A DNA stretch of 64,000 nucleotides from Litoditis marina. Taxonomy: Eukaryota > Nematoda > Chromadorea > Rhabditida > Rhabditidae. The translations under genes and the position numbers were made by a program. A model generated the notes under the pieces. That model did no database searches and had not been told where the DNA came from. It saw nothing but the letters and a program-made list of their open reading frames with translations. Where the stretch lies: assembly GCA_964036275.1 (NCBI GenBank), contig OZ038434.1, positions 30,396,425-30,460,424 on the forward strand, written 5' to 3'. Positions 22,455 through 32,228 of this stretch are shown piece after piece. Position 1 is the stretch's first letter; each line of letters starts with the position of its first letter.

Positions 22455-25400
22455 CTATGCAGTGGTCCCATAAGGTGTGGATGACGAGACTTGCACCACA
22501 ATTCCGAGTTGCGCTACTTTTGAAGGAAACCATCTATGGAACAATTCAGTCTGGAAAGCATTGCTAAACATGGGAAGAGAGAAGGCGTTCACTTGTAGCG
22601 ACATGAAAGCGTAGACGGAAAACTGAAACAGAAATAAGAACAATTAACGGTTGTAGTTTTATCCCGTTGTTCACGCTTTTTCAGCAGGAAACTACGCGAT
22701 CGAACTACAAACACAGCAGGATATTACATCGAGAATCGTATCAGCGTTTCCCAGAGAAGTGAATAGAAATCTTGCGCGACTTTTGTTCATTTTACATTCG
22801 TGAGTTGTGATGTGTATAACACATTCGACGTGTGGGTGCATGATTATTCTTATCAATCAATTAATGAAGTTCCAGCCTATCGTAAAATGAGATTCCACGA
22901 ATAATGTTTGTATACCGCCGGTGAACTCACGATCACGTACTAGACAAAGAAAAGAAAAAGAAATCAGGAAAAAACAGCTGAAAAGGTGTTCGGCTCAGTT
23001 TTCAGCTTGCAACTGATTTTCCGTTGACGTTAACATGCAAACTTACAAATTCGAGAATGAATATTTTGAAAGGGTTGTTTCCGGCTTCAATGTGAAAGTA
23101 GTTCATGAATTGATAGCAAATGCCAAATGAATGGAAAACAACTTGAAACGCTGAGATTAACAGGATGCTCTGAAAAATTGCCTCTGCGTGCGCGAACAGA
23201 ATTCGTCATGTGCCCAGTCACGGCATACACGTTGAACACAGCAGAACTAAGAAACGTGCCATGACACAGGCACGATTCATCATTGGAATGTTGAGTTCAC
23301 GTGACTATTCAATTTATTTCTAGTGAAAATGTTTCAATTTGCTTTCCCGCCCACAGTGGATTATAGTGCTGCTCATTGATTTCGTTGGGTTTTCTGACTG
23401 TTTCGAGCAGTTTCCAGATGCTGAAAAACTAAAAAATATGTTTATTGGCACGCTGCCAATAAAATTTACTTTGAAATTGTAATTTTTTCTTAGACACGGA
23501 CCTTTTCCGGAATATGTTTCCTGGTTTCTTCCCTCAATTTTGTATAGGCTCCATAATAGGTGGCAGCAGTGAAAAGGCAAGTCAGCGCCACACAAACTGC
23601 ACCAAACAGTGCATTGAAAATTCGGGTTTTCTGAAACGTCGGTCTCAAAACATGAAAGACTGAACCTGCATTTTGAGCTTGATTCAGTATAGTTTCTCCA
23701 GTTCTTCCATAGGTTCCTCATTTCTCATTCCAAGTTTTGTTCCCACGCAGTTAAACAACAACTGAGATAAGCGCTCTTCGCTGAGTCGAATAAACTGTCA
23801 GGTGGTTTTTTGTCTTGGTTGAAGAGAAACAGACTCGACTGCGGTTGAGCTCACTTACAGGAATGTCTTCTTTTCTGTATATACCTACTATATTGTCGTT
23901 CTCATCATATTTGTACACATAGGGCACGAAATATAAGTGAGCTGGGACGAAAATACCGAACAAGTGAATAAAGACTAGGATCATTTGTCTAAAAAAACGA
24001 TGTAAAGTGAGAGACGATTAGCTTTTGAGATTGAACTGCATGGAATATAGAAAAGGAGGACAATAACTCAAGAGGGAAATAAAAAATGTAATCTCGCAAT
24101 TTTCATGGGTCAAAAACATTTTGTTTTTCAGTGAAAAAAACTTGCAGCAGACAATTAGATGAAACGTCCTAATATGATTATCACCATTGATTCGAAAATG
24201 ATAACAGAACAGAGTACACTATATGTTTCTTGAATATTCATGTAAAGTTAGCATTCTAATAGCCTAAGTGTGCACTTTGTCGTTTCACGTTTCCGAGTTC
24301 TGCTGTGTTTAACATGTTTCACGTGACTGTGCGATAGACTGACGGTGTAGCTGATTTTTGTTTCAGATACGTTTTTAGTGTAAGCGGACTTTTCTAAAAG
24401 CTTTAGCATATATTTTTTGAATCAGTCTGTCAGGATGATCATGAAAATTGCGAGATTAGATTTTTTATTTCCCTCTTGAGTTATTGTCCTCCTTTTCTAT
24501 ATTCCATGCAGTTCAATCTCAAAAGCTAATCGTCTCTCACTTTACATCGTTTTTTTAGACAAATTGTCCTCATTTTCTATATTTCCGAAGGAAATAATGA
24601 ATCAATAGATAGGAAATAATGAGCATCTAATCAATTATTATTAAACTTTTTTCAACGTAACAATGAATACTAAGTTGATTTGCAGAACATAAACTGCGTT
24701 AGAACTCTGGTTAGTAAGCATTCTCTCAGAAACCGTGATCAATCCTTGATTTCGGGCAGCGCACGTGTGGCGCCGTCCATTTTTTCTTCTTTCGTGACGA
24801 TTTGGCTCAGTCGGCAGAGCAGCGTACTACAGTTCAGTAGGCCGAGGGTTCGAATCCTTTCACGGACAGCATTTTTGTTTTTGTTCGATTAACCTTTTTA
24901 TGTAGTCAGGATCTCTACGGATTAACACAATTGCTTTTCCAATATATTTTAATCTATTCACACACGCTGGGTTGATGCTTTAAAAACAAAAACTGCGTTA
25001 CGAGTTTGGTTAGTAAGCCTTCTCTCAGAAACCGTGATCAATCCTTGATTTCGGGCAGCGCACGTGTGGCGCCGTCCATTTCTTCACTCTTCGTGGCTAT
25101 TTGGCTCAGTCGGCAGAGCAGCGCACTACAGTCCAGTCCGCCGAGGGTTCGAATCCTTTCACGGACAGCATTTTTGTTTTTGTTCGATTAACCTTTTTAT
25201 GGAGTCAGGATCTCTACAGATTAACCTAATTGCTTATTCAACATACTTTAATCTACTCCAACTACCAAAAAACAAAACAACAGCTCACTTCGCACACTCC
25301 GCACATCTAGAAGTGATCGTGAAAGCAGCTGAATGCAATGTTTGCAAGGCGATAAAATGGCTCATTTTCAACCGATTGGTCCAAGATTTCAGATTTACAC

Positions 25401-27666
25401 ATAACTCTGCTGTTTCTAACTATATTCCAAATTTCAGACGAATCGGTTAAATTCGTCGGTTTTGCGGCCGCCGCGCCACGCCGCGCCACGCGGCCGCCGT
25501 CGGAAGACATTTTTGCGAGACGATATTCAGCATAACTGTAGATCACTGGTCGCACATTAAATATCGAATAGCTCAATGATAAAGCCTTTCCTCCTCTATC
25601 TCTTTCCATCAAAATCTCAAAAATCCGTTCAGGAGTTTTTGAGAAAATGGCATAAAACCACTTTTGAAAGTCCGCAATGTTGTGATCAAAAACTAATCTG
25701 CGCAGCGCTTCGCGCTGCGCGCGATAATCAATATTTTCGTCGACCAGAGCTGGAGAGAAATATTACAGAAATTGTTTTTTTCCACTGAGAACTGAGCCGA
25801 GAGCCTAATATGGTTTTAGCTAACTTTCAAGATGACAGCTTTAAACAACCAAAAGTTTGGTATTTGGTGGTTAACCTTGGATACACGTGAGCGAAAACAT
25901 TTTCAAATAGATTTTTTCCATGAAAAATTTATTCAGAAATTTCAGTAACGGAGTGGTGAATCTGATATATTTTCGGAGAAAAAAAAACTGGCTGTTGGGA
26001 TAGCAGCCGTTCATCTATTCTATAAATGTCCCATTGTTCTAAAAACCGCCAGACCATTCCATCCATTGAAAAAGGGACAATGAGCCATTGAAACGAGAGA
26101 GTGGGATGCTGGTACGTTGTAATGGCACAATGGCACAATGGGATATTACAACGTTCGCAGAATCAGAGTTTGTGTACCTTACTGTGAAGCCACGTGGCCC
26201 ATACTCCGGTGAACTGATATATGGTCATCAGCAGCATTCCGAGCAGATGAATCAATATCTCCGTGTGATCTAACCAACCGATCAAATGGTTGTAGCTGGC
26301 TACATCAACACCTGATAAACGCAAAAAAGTGTCGTTTTCGTTCAAAGGAGACCGGAAACAGAATTTCAATCCAAAAAACTTCGGTTTTGACGCGTTGCGT
26401 GTCACGCAGTGTTCACATTCAAATGAAATTTTTCACTTTATGGGAAGGTCCCCACGAGTTCAGTTATTCAATTGTGAATTAATAAAACCACCTCGAAGTG
26501 ACACCAATGCTGAAAATGGTCTACGTTATTCTTCAACTGGTATATCAGGACCACCGAAGTTTGGTTGAGTAATATGTGTAGTTCACGTTATGCTGTTCAT
26601 TTCTGGAATCAGCCTAAATGCTTACCCGTTTTGCTAAATGGTTCAATTTCGAGCGTATTTCGCACGTTATCACGTTTCCAAAAGTGCTCTGATCTGCTGA
26701 CTAGTTTTCTTAAATTCATATCGTAAAAGTACAAACCCCATTCCAGTAGCCTCTTTAATTTTATATTGTGCTCGGTCGTGAGACCAAAAACGAGATCATG
26801 GATTCCTGAAAAATATTCAATTTGTTTACTTAAAGAAGGACGATTATGTGGACCAATCTTGTGTCAACGGTCCTTGATGACGTATTACGCAATTGAGAGC
26901 CTTTAAACTGTAATTGAAAAATGTATTGCAGTTTAAAGGGGGGGGGGGGGCTGCATTGAATGCCGAATTTGGCCAACGGCGTTAGCCGAAAAGGCACTAG
27001 AGTCGGAGAAGTGCGTGCAATCAATTTTCAATCACTCCAAATCATCCTCTGCGTCCCTGACAGTATGCAAAAAATTGGTGAAATTTTGAAAACAGAGCTT
27101 TGAATTGGACCTTCCAGTAAGAAAATACTATCTATCGAATTGTCTCAGTTCGATCTTTCATTCGAAAATGCCCTGCAGCCCCTCTTTGAAGGATTGAACT
27201 GTCGCGATTGGACCACATAATCGTCCTTATGAGGGTATTCATTTTTTTTCTCCATTCAGGGTACTCCTAATTGGAAGTTATGTTGGAGCACCAACTGAAC
27301 AGTGCGTAATTTTCGTAAGTTTAGAAGAAATTAAAGGTTATATTAAATAGCAAAAACAGTATCAGAACAATTTCAAATTAAAAAAAGACAGTTGCTCACA
27401 TTCAGTTTACAAAGATCATAGAACATTGCTACTGCAAGTTGTAAGAATATTTGATGTTTATCATCACATCGAACTACAAATACAACAAACATCATAGTTC
27501 TAAACAACTCACCGACAATGAAGAACAAGAGAAAATATGCATTTTGAAACATGTTGTTTTTTGAAGTTCTCAGAATGTACAGTATGTAACCATGCCAGAT
27601 AAGAATAAGCAGATAGGAGAAGAATAGAACATTTTCCAATTCAACCCAATTGATTAGGGTCGTCAT
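22455..27666 (-). CDS. Chemoreceptor-like seven-transmembrane protein
   Basis: Exons read on the minus strand: 27666-27513 (starts MTTLINWVELENVLFFSYLL; first membrane helix), 26805-26626 (GIHDLVFGLTTEHN onward), 26311-~26183 (ILIHLLGMLLMTIYQFTG, membrane helix), 23988-23859 (ILVFIHLFGIFVPAHLYF, helix), 23630-23502 (FNALFGAVCVALTCLFTAAT, helix) and 22622-22455 (YAFMSLQVNAF tail with a stop). The first three join in phase 1, and the 23859/23630 pair in phase 0. The link from 26183 to 23988 is not phase-consistent as I read it, so an exon or the true donor is missing between them, or this is two genes. Length and several hydrophobic segments fit a nematode serpentine chemoreceptor acting in a sensory-neuron membrane; the subfamily is unsure. 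The large central intron holds tRNA-like and inverted repeats. Confidence 0.55.
23211..23325. mobile_element. TCACGTGA foldback element, copy 3
   Basis: From tgcccagtcacggcatacac to gttcacgtgactattcaatt with core aacgtgccatgacacaggca. It lies in an intron of the chemoreceptor-like gene. Confidence 0.6.
23983..24563. repeat. Large inverted repeat overlapping a splice acceptor
   Basis: The left arm (23983-~24106) is the near-exact inverse of the right arm (~24439-24563); each is about 125 bp, with a ~330-bp spacer. The left arm includes the ttttttag acceptor and the first bases of the chemoreceptor-like exon at 23988. A third copy lies at 36995-37110 in the right-arm orientation. Distal to the right arm, ctatatttccgaaggaaata is shared with the 37130 locus. 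Confidence 0.75.
24228..24335. mobile_element. TCACGTGA foldback element, copy 4
   Basis: From atattcatgtaaagttagca to aacatgtttcacgtgactgt with core tgtgcactttgtcgtttcac. It lies in the spacer of the large inverted repeat. Confidence 0.6.
24686..24895 (+). repeat. tRNA-derived repeat with TGGCTCAGTCGGCAGAGC A box, copy 1
   Basis: It starts near aactgcgttagaactctgg. It contains tggctcagtcggcagagc (A box) and gggttcgaatcc (B box), then tttttgtttttgttcgatta. A 7-bp stem ttcgtga/tcacgga flanks the tRNA-like part, but extra bases before the D arm argue against a working tRNA. It is nearly identical to copies at 24985 and 37240. Confidence 0.7.
24985..25195 (+). repeat. tRNA-derived repeat with TGGCTCAGTCGGCAGAGC A box, copy 2
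   Basis: Same organisation as the copy at 24686, about 300 bp downstream in the same orientation, including the leader gatcaatccttgatttcggg and the T-rich tail. Confidence 0.7.
25440..25510. repeat. GC-rich short repeat (CGGCCGCCGCGCCACG)
   Basis: Gccgcgccacg is repeated within an otherwise AT-rich region. The base composition contrasts sharply with the surroundings; no function assigned. Confidence 0.4.
25800..26160. other. Intronic sequence, no distinct feature
   Basis: Nothing recognisable apart from a short duplication tggcacaatggcacaatggg near 26121. Confidence 0.35.
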
Positions 27667-28203
27667 CTCGTTTACTCCAATTAGTAAACTAAAGATGAGA
27701 AAATATGAAAATGTTTATGAGTATATGCAGTGAGATCAGAGAGATTCATTATACCTGAGCAAGTTCATTTCATTTCAAAACCATAGAGGTAGGCGGTAAT
27801 ATTTCCAAAATACACGTTGCAGCTGGTTGGCACAGGTGCAATATGAACGAATGAATGAATGAATGAAAAAATGAATGAATTTATTTAGCAAATGAAGCGT
27901 GTGATAGAATAAATTGATAAAACGGAAAACACTGTCGAGGTTGCAAAGACAGTGTGGTTGAAACGCGGAAAGATATAACAACAAGTTGGAGGCAGATTCT
28001 ACACGGAAGCGAAAACATTGGTGATATACAGTACAAGAAATCATAATATGGCAATAGTTACATCGTGAACAGTCAGTCAATACAGTGCATATGTCACATG
28101 AAAAGCTTTGAATGATCAGAGCCCCTTTTGGAGTTCAAGTATGGAAAAAGAGAAGAACTGACGAAACGTTTCCGAAATGTGAAACATGAGCTCAGTTACA
28201 ACA

Positions 28204-28403
28204 GTATAGTCGTCGCCAACGGAAAGGCGGGAGGGTACTGTATATCTCACTTTCCGCTGTGTACGCACACATGTATTTGATTCCAAAACCTGCCGGTTGT
28301 GTGCTCCAATAGCGCAGTGGGTTAGCGCCATGCTGCAAAACTTTTGCTCGCATGTTCGATTCCGGTAAGAGACAGAAATTTATACATTTGGCACTCACTA
28401 TAG
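28204..28403 (+). mobile_element. tRNA-containing TATAGT element, copy 6
   Basis: Probably the clearest copy: TATAGTCGTCGCCAACGG at the left, A box agcgcagtgggttagcg, B box tgttcgattcc, and GGCACTCACTATA at the right. The ends form an imperfect inverted repeat (9 of 13 positions). Confidence 0.85.
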
Positions 28404-28671
28404 GATAACGTTATTTTCAGTTCCGATGATTTAGTGTTTTTTTTTCGTTCTTAGATTTACGATTCAAAACTATTACAGATTGCCTCCCCCCTCCCTCTCT
28501 CGCTATTTCTCTATCTCTCTCTTTCTCTCTAATTCTTCATCTGTCTCTTATTGTGCTCTTTTTCCCTACTCTTGCTTGCTATTTTTCATTCGATCAGCTC
28601 ATTTCGAAATCACTACATGCACTCAATCCCAAACTTCAGAATGATCACTCTATGATTGCACTGTTTTATGG

Positions 28672-28765
28672 ACTGGAAGTTGACTGATTTATCACGTGAA
28701 GTTGGCATTCTAATAAGGCATCGTGCACTTTGCAATCGCACGTTTTGAATTATGCTGTGTTTGAA
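28672..28765. mobile_element. TCACGTGA foldback element, truncated copy
   Basis: From tttatcacgtgaagttggca through cgtgcactttgcaatcgcac; the distal end is lost. Confidence 0.5.
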
Positions 28766-29032
28766 ATTTGCATGTGCGGGTGCAATTATGCATTGCAATT
28801 ATGCAACCAACAGTATATCAGTTTTGCTGGAATTTTTTTCTGTCTGACCGATTTGCACCTGGAAATATCGCTGATCTGAGGAGAACCTGAATCTTATTAG
28901 GAACATGATTTATCACCTGCTTTCTCAATAGTTTTTCAAGGACTGTGATGTAGAAAAAGATGCAGACTAATTCAAGAATAGAATTAATTCAGTTTGCGAG
29001 TAAAAAGGAAGTTTCGTCCTGAACTCATTATT

Positions 29033-29191
29033 AGGGTTGTTAATCGAGTTCAAAATTTCGAGTTTTCGAGTTTTCGAGTTTTGGGAAATTTCGAGAAAAT
29101 TCGAGTTTTCGAGTTTCGAGTTCGACTCGACTCGAAAATTTTCGAGTTTTTTCGAGTCGAGTCGAGTTTCGAGTTCGACTTTAACAACCCT
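29033..29191. mobile_element. Foldback element built of TTCGAG repeats
   Basis: It opens agggttgttaa and closes ttaacaaccct, an 11-bp perfect inverted repeat. The inside is almost wholly ttcgag/ctcgaa units, so the element can fold into a long hairpin. The Phe/Glu/Arg-rich open frames over it are repeat translations. Confidence 0.65.
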
Positions 29192-29996
29192 ACTCATTAT
29201 GTATAAATCTAATCAGCAAGAGATGTTGGCGTAACCTACACAAATGACCTAAATCGACATGTTTCGATCGTACTTGATGTTTAATTCGAATATGGTCAGT
29301 TACAAACATGCCTCAGTTAAAAATGTGGCGGTCTTGAGGAAACCGTGGTTGGTCGCAGAGACCGCGTGCCGGTATAATTGAGATCTTCTCTGAATCCTTC
29401 AAAGAATGACGAGTAAGGAGATTTCATAGGAATCGGACATGGAGGATAGTAATATGCAATTTGTTTTTGTGGAGACATAGTCAATTCCGTGAACTACCGG
29501 AACGTTCCCGACAGTTTCCACCGCGCCGCACGATAAAATTTGCAAAAAAAAACTCAAACTGTCCACCATTTTCTCCATGGTTCTATAATACAAACCTGAA
29601 CATTATTGTTGAAACTTTTGATCACTTCACTTTTCGTAATTGGGAATAAGCATGGAATTCATCATTCTATCACCTTTCGGATAATTCATGCAGTTGCTTC
29701 CAAATGAGAGCTACCGTACTGCTTCACTCTCAGTAGAAATGGAAAACACTATAGGTTCCGGGGTTCAGATTCCACCCTGCGTCTCTCTATTCTCACACTA
29801 TTTCCCGATCATAACGACGTTTAGGTGCAAAGCAGCACCCCATTTAAACATCTTGATAACTTCTATGCGTGTCCCAATGCGTCACGTTATAGTCACGTTT
29901 TCCTAACCAAGATTTCGGTAGCACGCCTGAAAATGTTTAGGGTTGTAAGCGATCCCCTTATCGTTTTAACATCAATTCAATGAAAACAGAATGACT

Positions 29997-30120
29997 AGAA
30001 GGAGTATTTCTCCCCTTCTCTCTCTATCTCTCACGATATCTCTCTCTCGATCTCTCTCTATCTCCTTACTTCTCTCTATCTCTCTCTATCCCTCTCTCTA
30101 TCTCTTTCTATCTCTTTCTA

Positions 30121-30153
<33 letters not shown>

Positions 30154-30290
30154 ATCTCTTTATCTCTCTCTCTATCTCTCTTTATCTCTCTCATCTCTCT
30201 CTATATCTCTTTCTCTCTATCTCTCTCTATCTCTCCCCCTCTATCTCTCTCTATATCTCTCTATTTCTCTCTATATTTCTCTATTTCTAT
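29997..30290. repeat. TCTCTA microsatellite
   Basis: About 290 bp of tctctctatctc units; the 116-codon Ser/Leu frame on the plus strand is an artefact. Confidence 0.9.
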
Positions 30291-30299
30291 TGTCCAGTG

Positions 30300-32200
30300 A
30301 TGATGCGCGCATCGCGATTTACGCTCTCATGGCAACAGTAAATCAGCGGTCAAGGCTCCACTGATACCAGTATCATATTTTTGTAAACTTTTCTCGCTGG
30401 AAAATGGTTGCAAAATACATTCTGAAATGTTGCACTCTTAGTACAGAATAGACAATTCATTGAGCTGAAGATTCAAAAAATGTATCGATACAGACAATAT
30501 AAGTAAACTCGATTGAGACGACACTAAAACAATCTGAGACTTTGATTCGAAGACTTGGAGTGGAGGTCAACTTCGAAAAGGAATGATTTCCTTGAAAAAA
30601 CATACCAATAACATTTTGAATTCCAAACGAATAGGATACGTAGAGACTTCATATTCAAACTCTTCAAAATTTGACTGTGGCAGAATACAGACGTGAAAAT
30701 ACCTACCGACATCTCTTATGGGTAAAATTGGTGAAAAAATCCCTTCCTATGAACTCAAATGTATAGTTTCTACCGTTATGTTGATACAATGTTTTGATTT
30801 TATTTGATTCCACGGAAATTCAATCAAGGTCGAATTGGCGTGGAGTCTATCATCATTTGCTGTGATAGCCAACGTTTTTGATAAACAAATATGAAATGTT
30901 AACTAATGGAGAAAATTTAGAAGCATCGGTTTTCTTGCTGTTAAGAAATTCACATGATCCTTTTGATGTGAGGATCATCGAAATATTTCGAATTTCTGCC
31001 CACTTTAAATTTTGTTCTACAATACTCGATAGAAACTTAGCAGAAATAGGTGATATATTCTTGATGAGATGAACTCATGATGTTAGGTTATTTGGCTGCG
31101 TCTGAAACTCATGAGGATAATTCGGCGTTTTTCATGATGTCTCTTTTCCTTATCTAGTGAATAATTCACTTTCACCATACTTTCTTTGTGTAGAGGGGGG
31201 GGGGGGGATGGGGGTATTTTCTGGCGTAATGTCTATCATCTTGAAAAACAATAGAAGATTTCCAGGCTTGTAACTTTCACCCTTTCCTTCCATTTACGTT
31301 AGTAGGGGTGTTTTCGCCTTATCTTGCAGGTTCAATAATTTTAATTGACTTTGCCTTAGTCTCGAGATAAAAAGTAGCGTCTCGCTATCATTCCTGTTAT
31401 TGTGTTAACGGTGCACTAACTTGAAAGAAACTATTCAAAAAAATCTAGTTTCAAACATTTTTAATTGTATCTTTCTTGTTTACCTTTTCGACCTGAACGC
31501 AATTCATGATGCTTCTTCATAAAGTTTTCGCGAACACTTTTGTAGCTGGTTCAAGTAGTGTCTAATCATTTTGTTAGTTAGCAACTTAGACCTCACTCTA
31601 TTTTGTTTGCAAATTTGTATTTAGAAAATATAATTTTGCCTAATAATACATAAATGTTTGCAATGAGTTCACAGAGAAAGATATACTGAACAAAACATTA
31701 AACATGTACATTGCCTTATCAATGTTTGATTGTTGATAATTTGTTTGAAACCTACTATTAACTATCTGTTGTTTCCACGATACATATTTATGAGAAAAGC
31801 GCCGTAACTCGAAAACCACATAATGAATAGAAATCACTCAATTTGTTTAATTAATGCTTAATTGTTTTTAATTTGTTTTCAACCTAGACATTTCTGTCGC
31901 TATCAGTCACTTTGTCCTTTTTTACGATGCGAGTTGCCGTTTCAGTGGGGGGCGTTCGGTTCTCTCATACGTGATCTTTTCGAATTTTGGCGATCTCCAA
32001 CGCTATTTCCAGCCCAGCCCGAGAACATTTCTGTCTGATTGTTTTGACATACTCAGTACACACAATTTCCAATAGTTGTTATTGATGAGCACTCACCATA
32101 GCTACTGACATTTGCCTTCAGAATCAGCTTCGAGTTATCCTAAAGTTCAATTGAAACAGTGCAAGATTCTGCAATAACACCTCGGCATGCATTTCTCCCA
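30300..32200. other. Intergenic, no gene recognised
   Basis: Several AT-rich open frames of 60-65 codons show no motif. A poly(G) tract lies at 31195-31207. Nothing else is supportable. Confidence 0.45.
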
Positions 32201-32211
32201 TTTTGATGTTT

Positions 32212-32228
32212 CTTTCCCAGAGAATACA
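32212..32228 (+). promoter_or_regulatory. Probable spliced-leader trans-splice acceptor
   Basis: Tctttcccag lies 8 nt before the start codon at 32229. A pyrimidine-rich acceptor so close to the first ATG is what SL trans-splicing gives in nematodes. It could instead be the acceptor of an ordinary second exon whose upstream partner I cannot see. Confidence 0.5.

Noticed and set aside
24800..24870. Functional tRNA gene
   Set aside because: A and B boxes and a possible 7-bp acceptor stem are present, but extra bases precede the D arm and the same sequence recurs as part of a ~210-bp dispersed repeat.
28300..28370. Functional tRNA gene in the TATAGT element
   Set aside because: The anticodon region does not fold convincingly and all eight copies are embedded in the same mobile repeat.
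29997..30341. 116-codon Ser/Leu-rich open frame
   Set aside because: It is a translation of a TCTCTA microsatellite.
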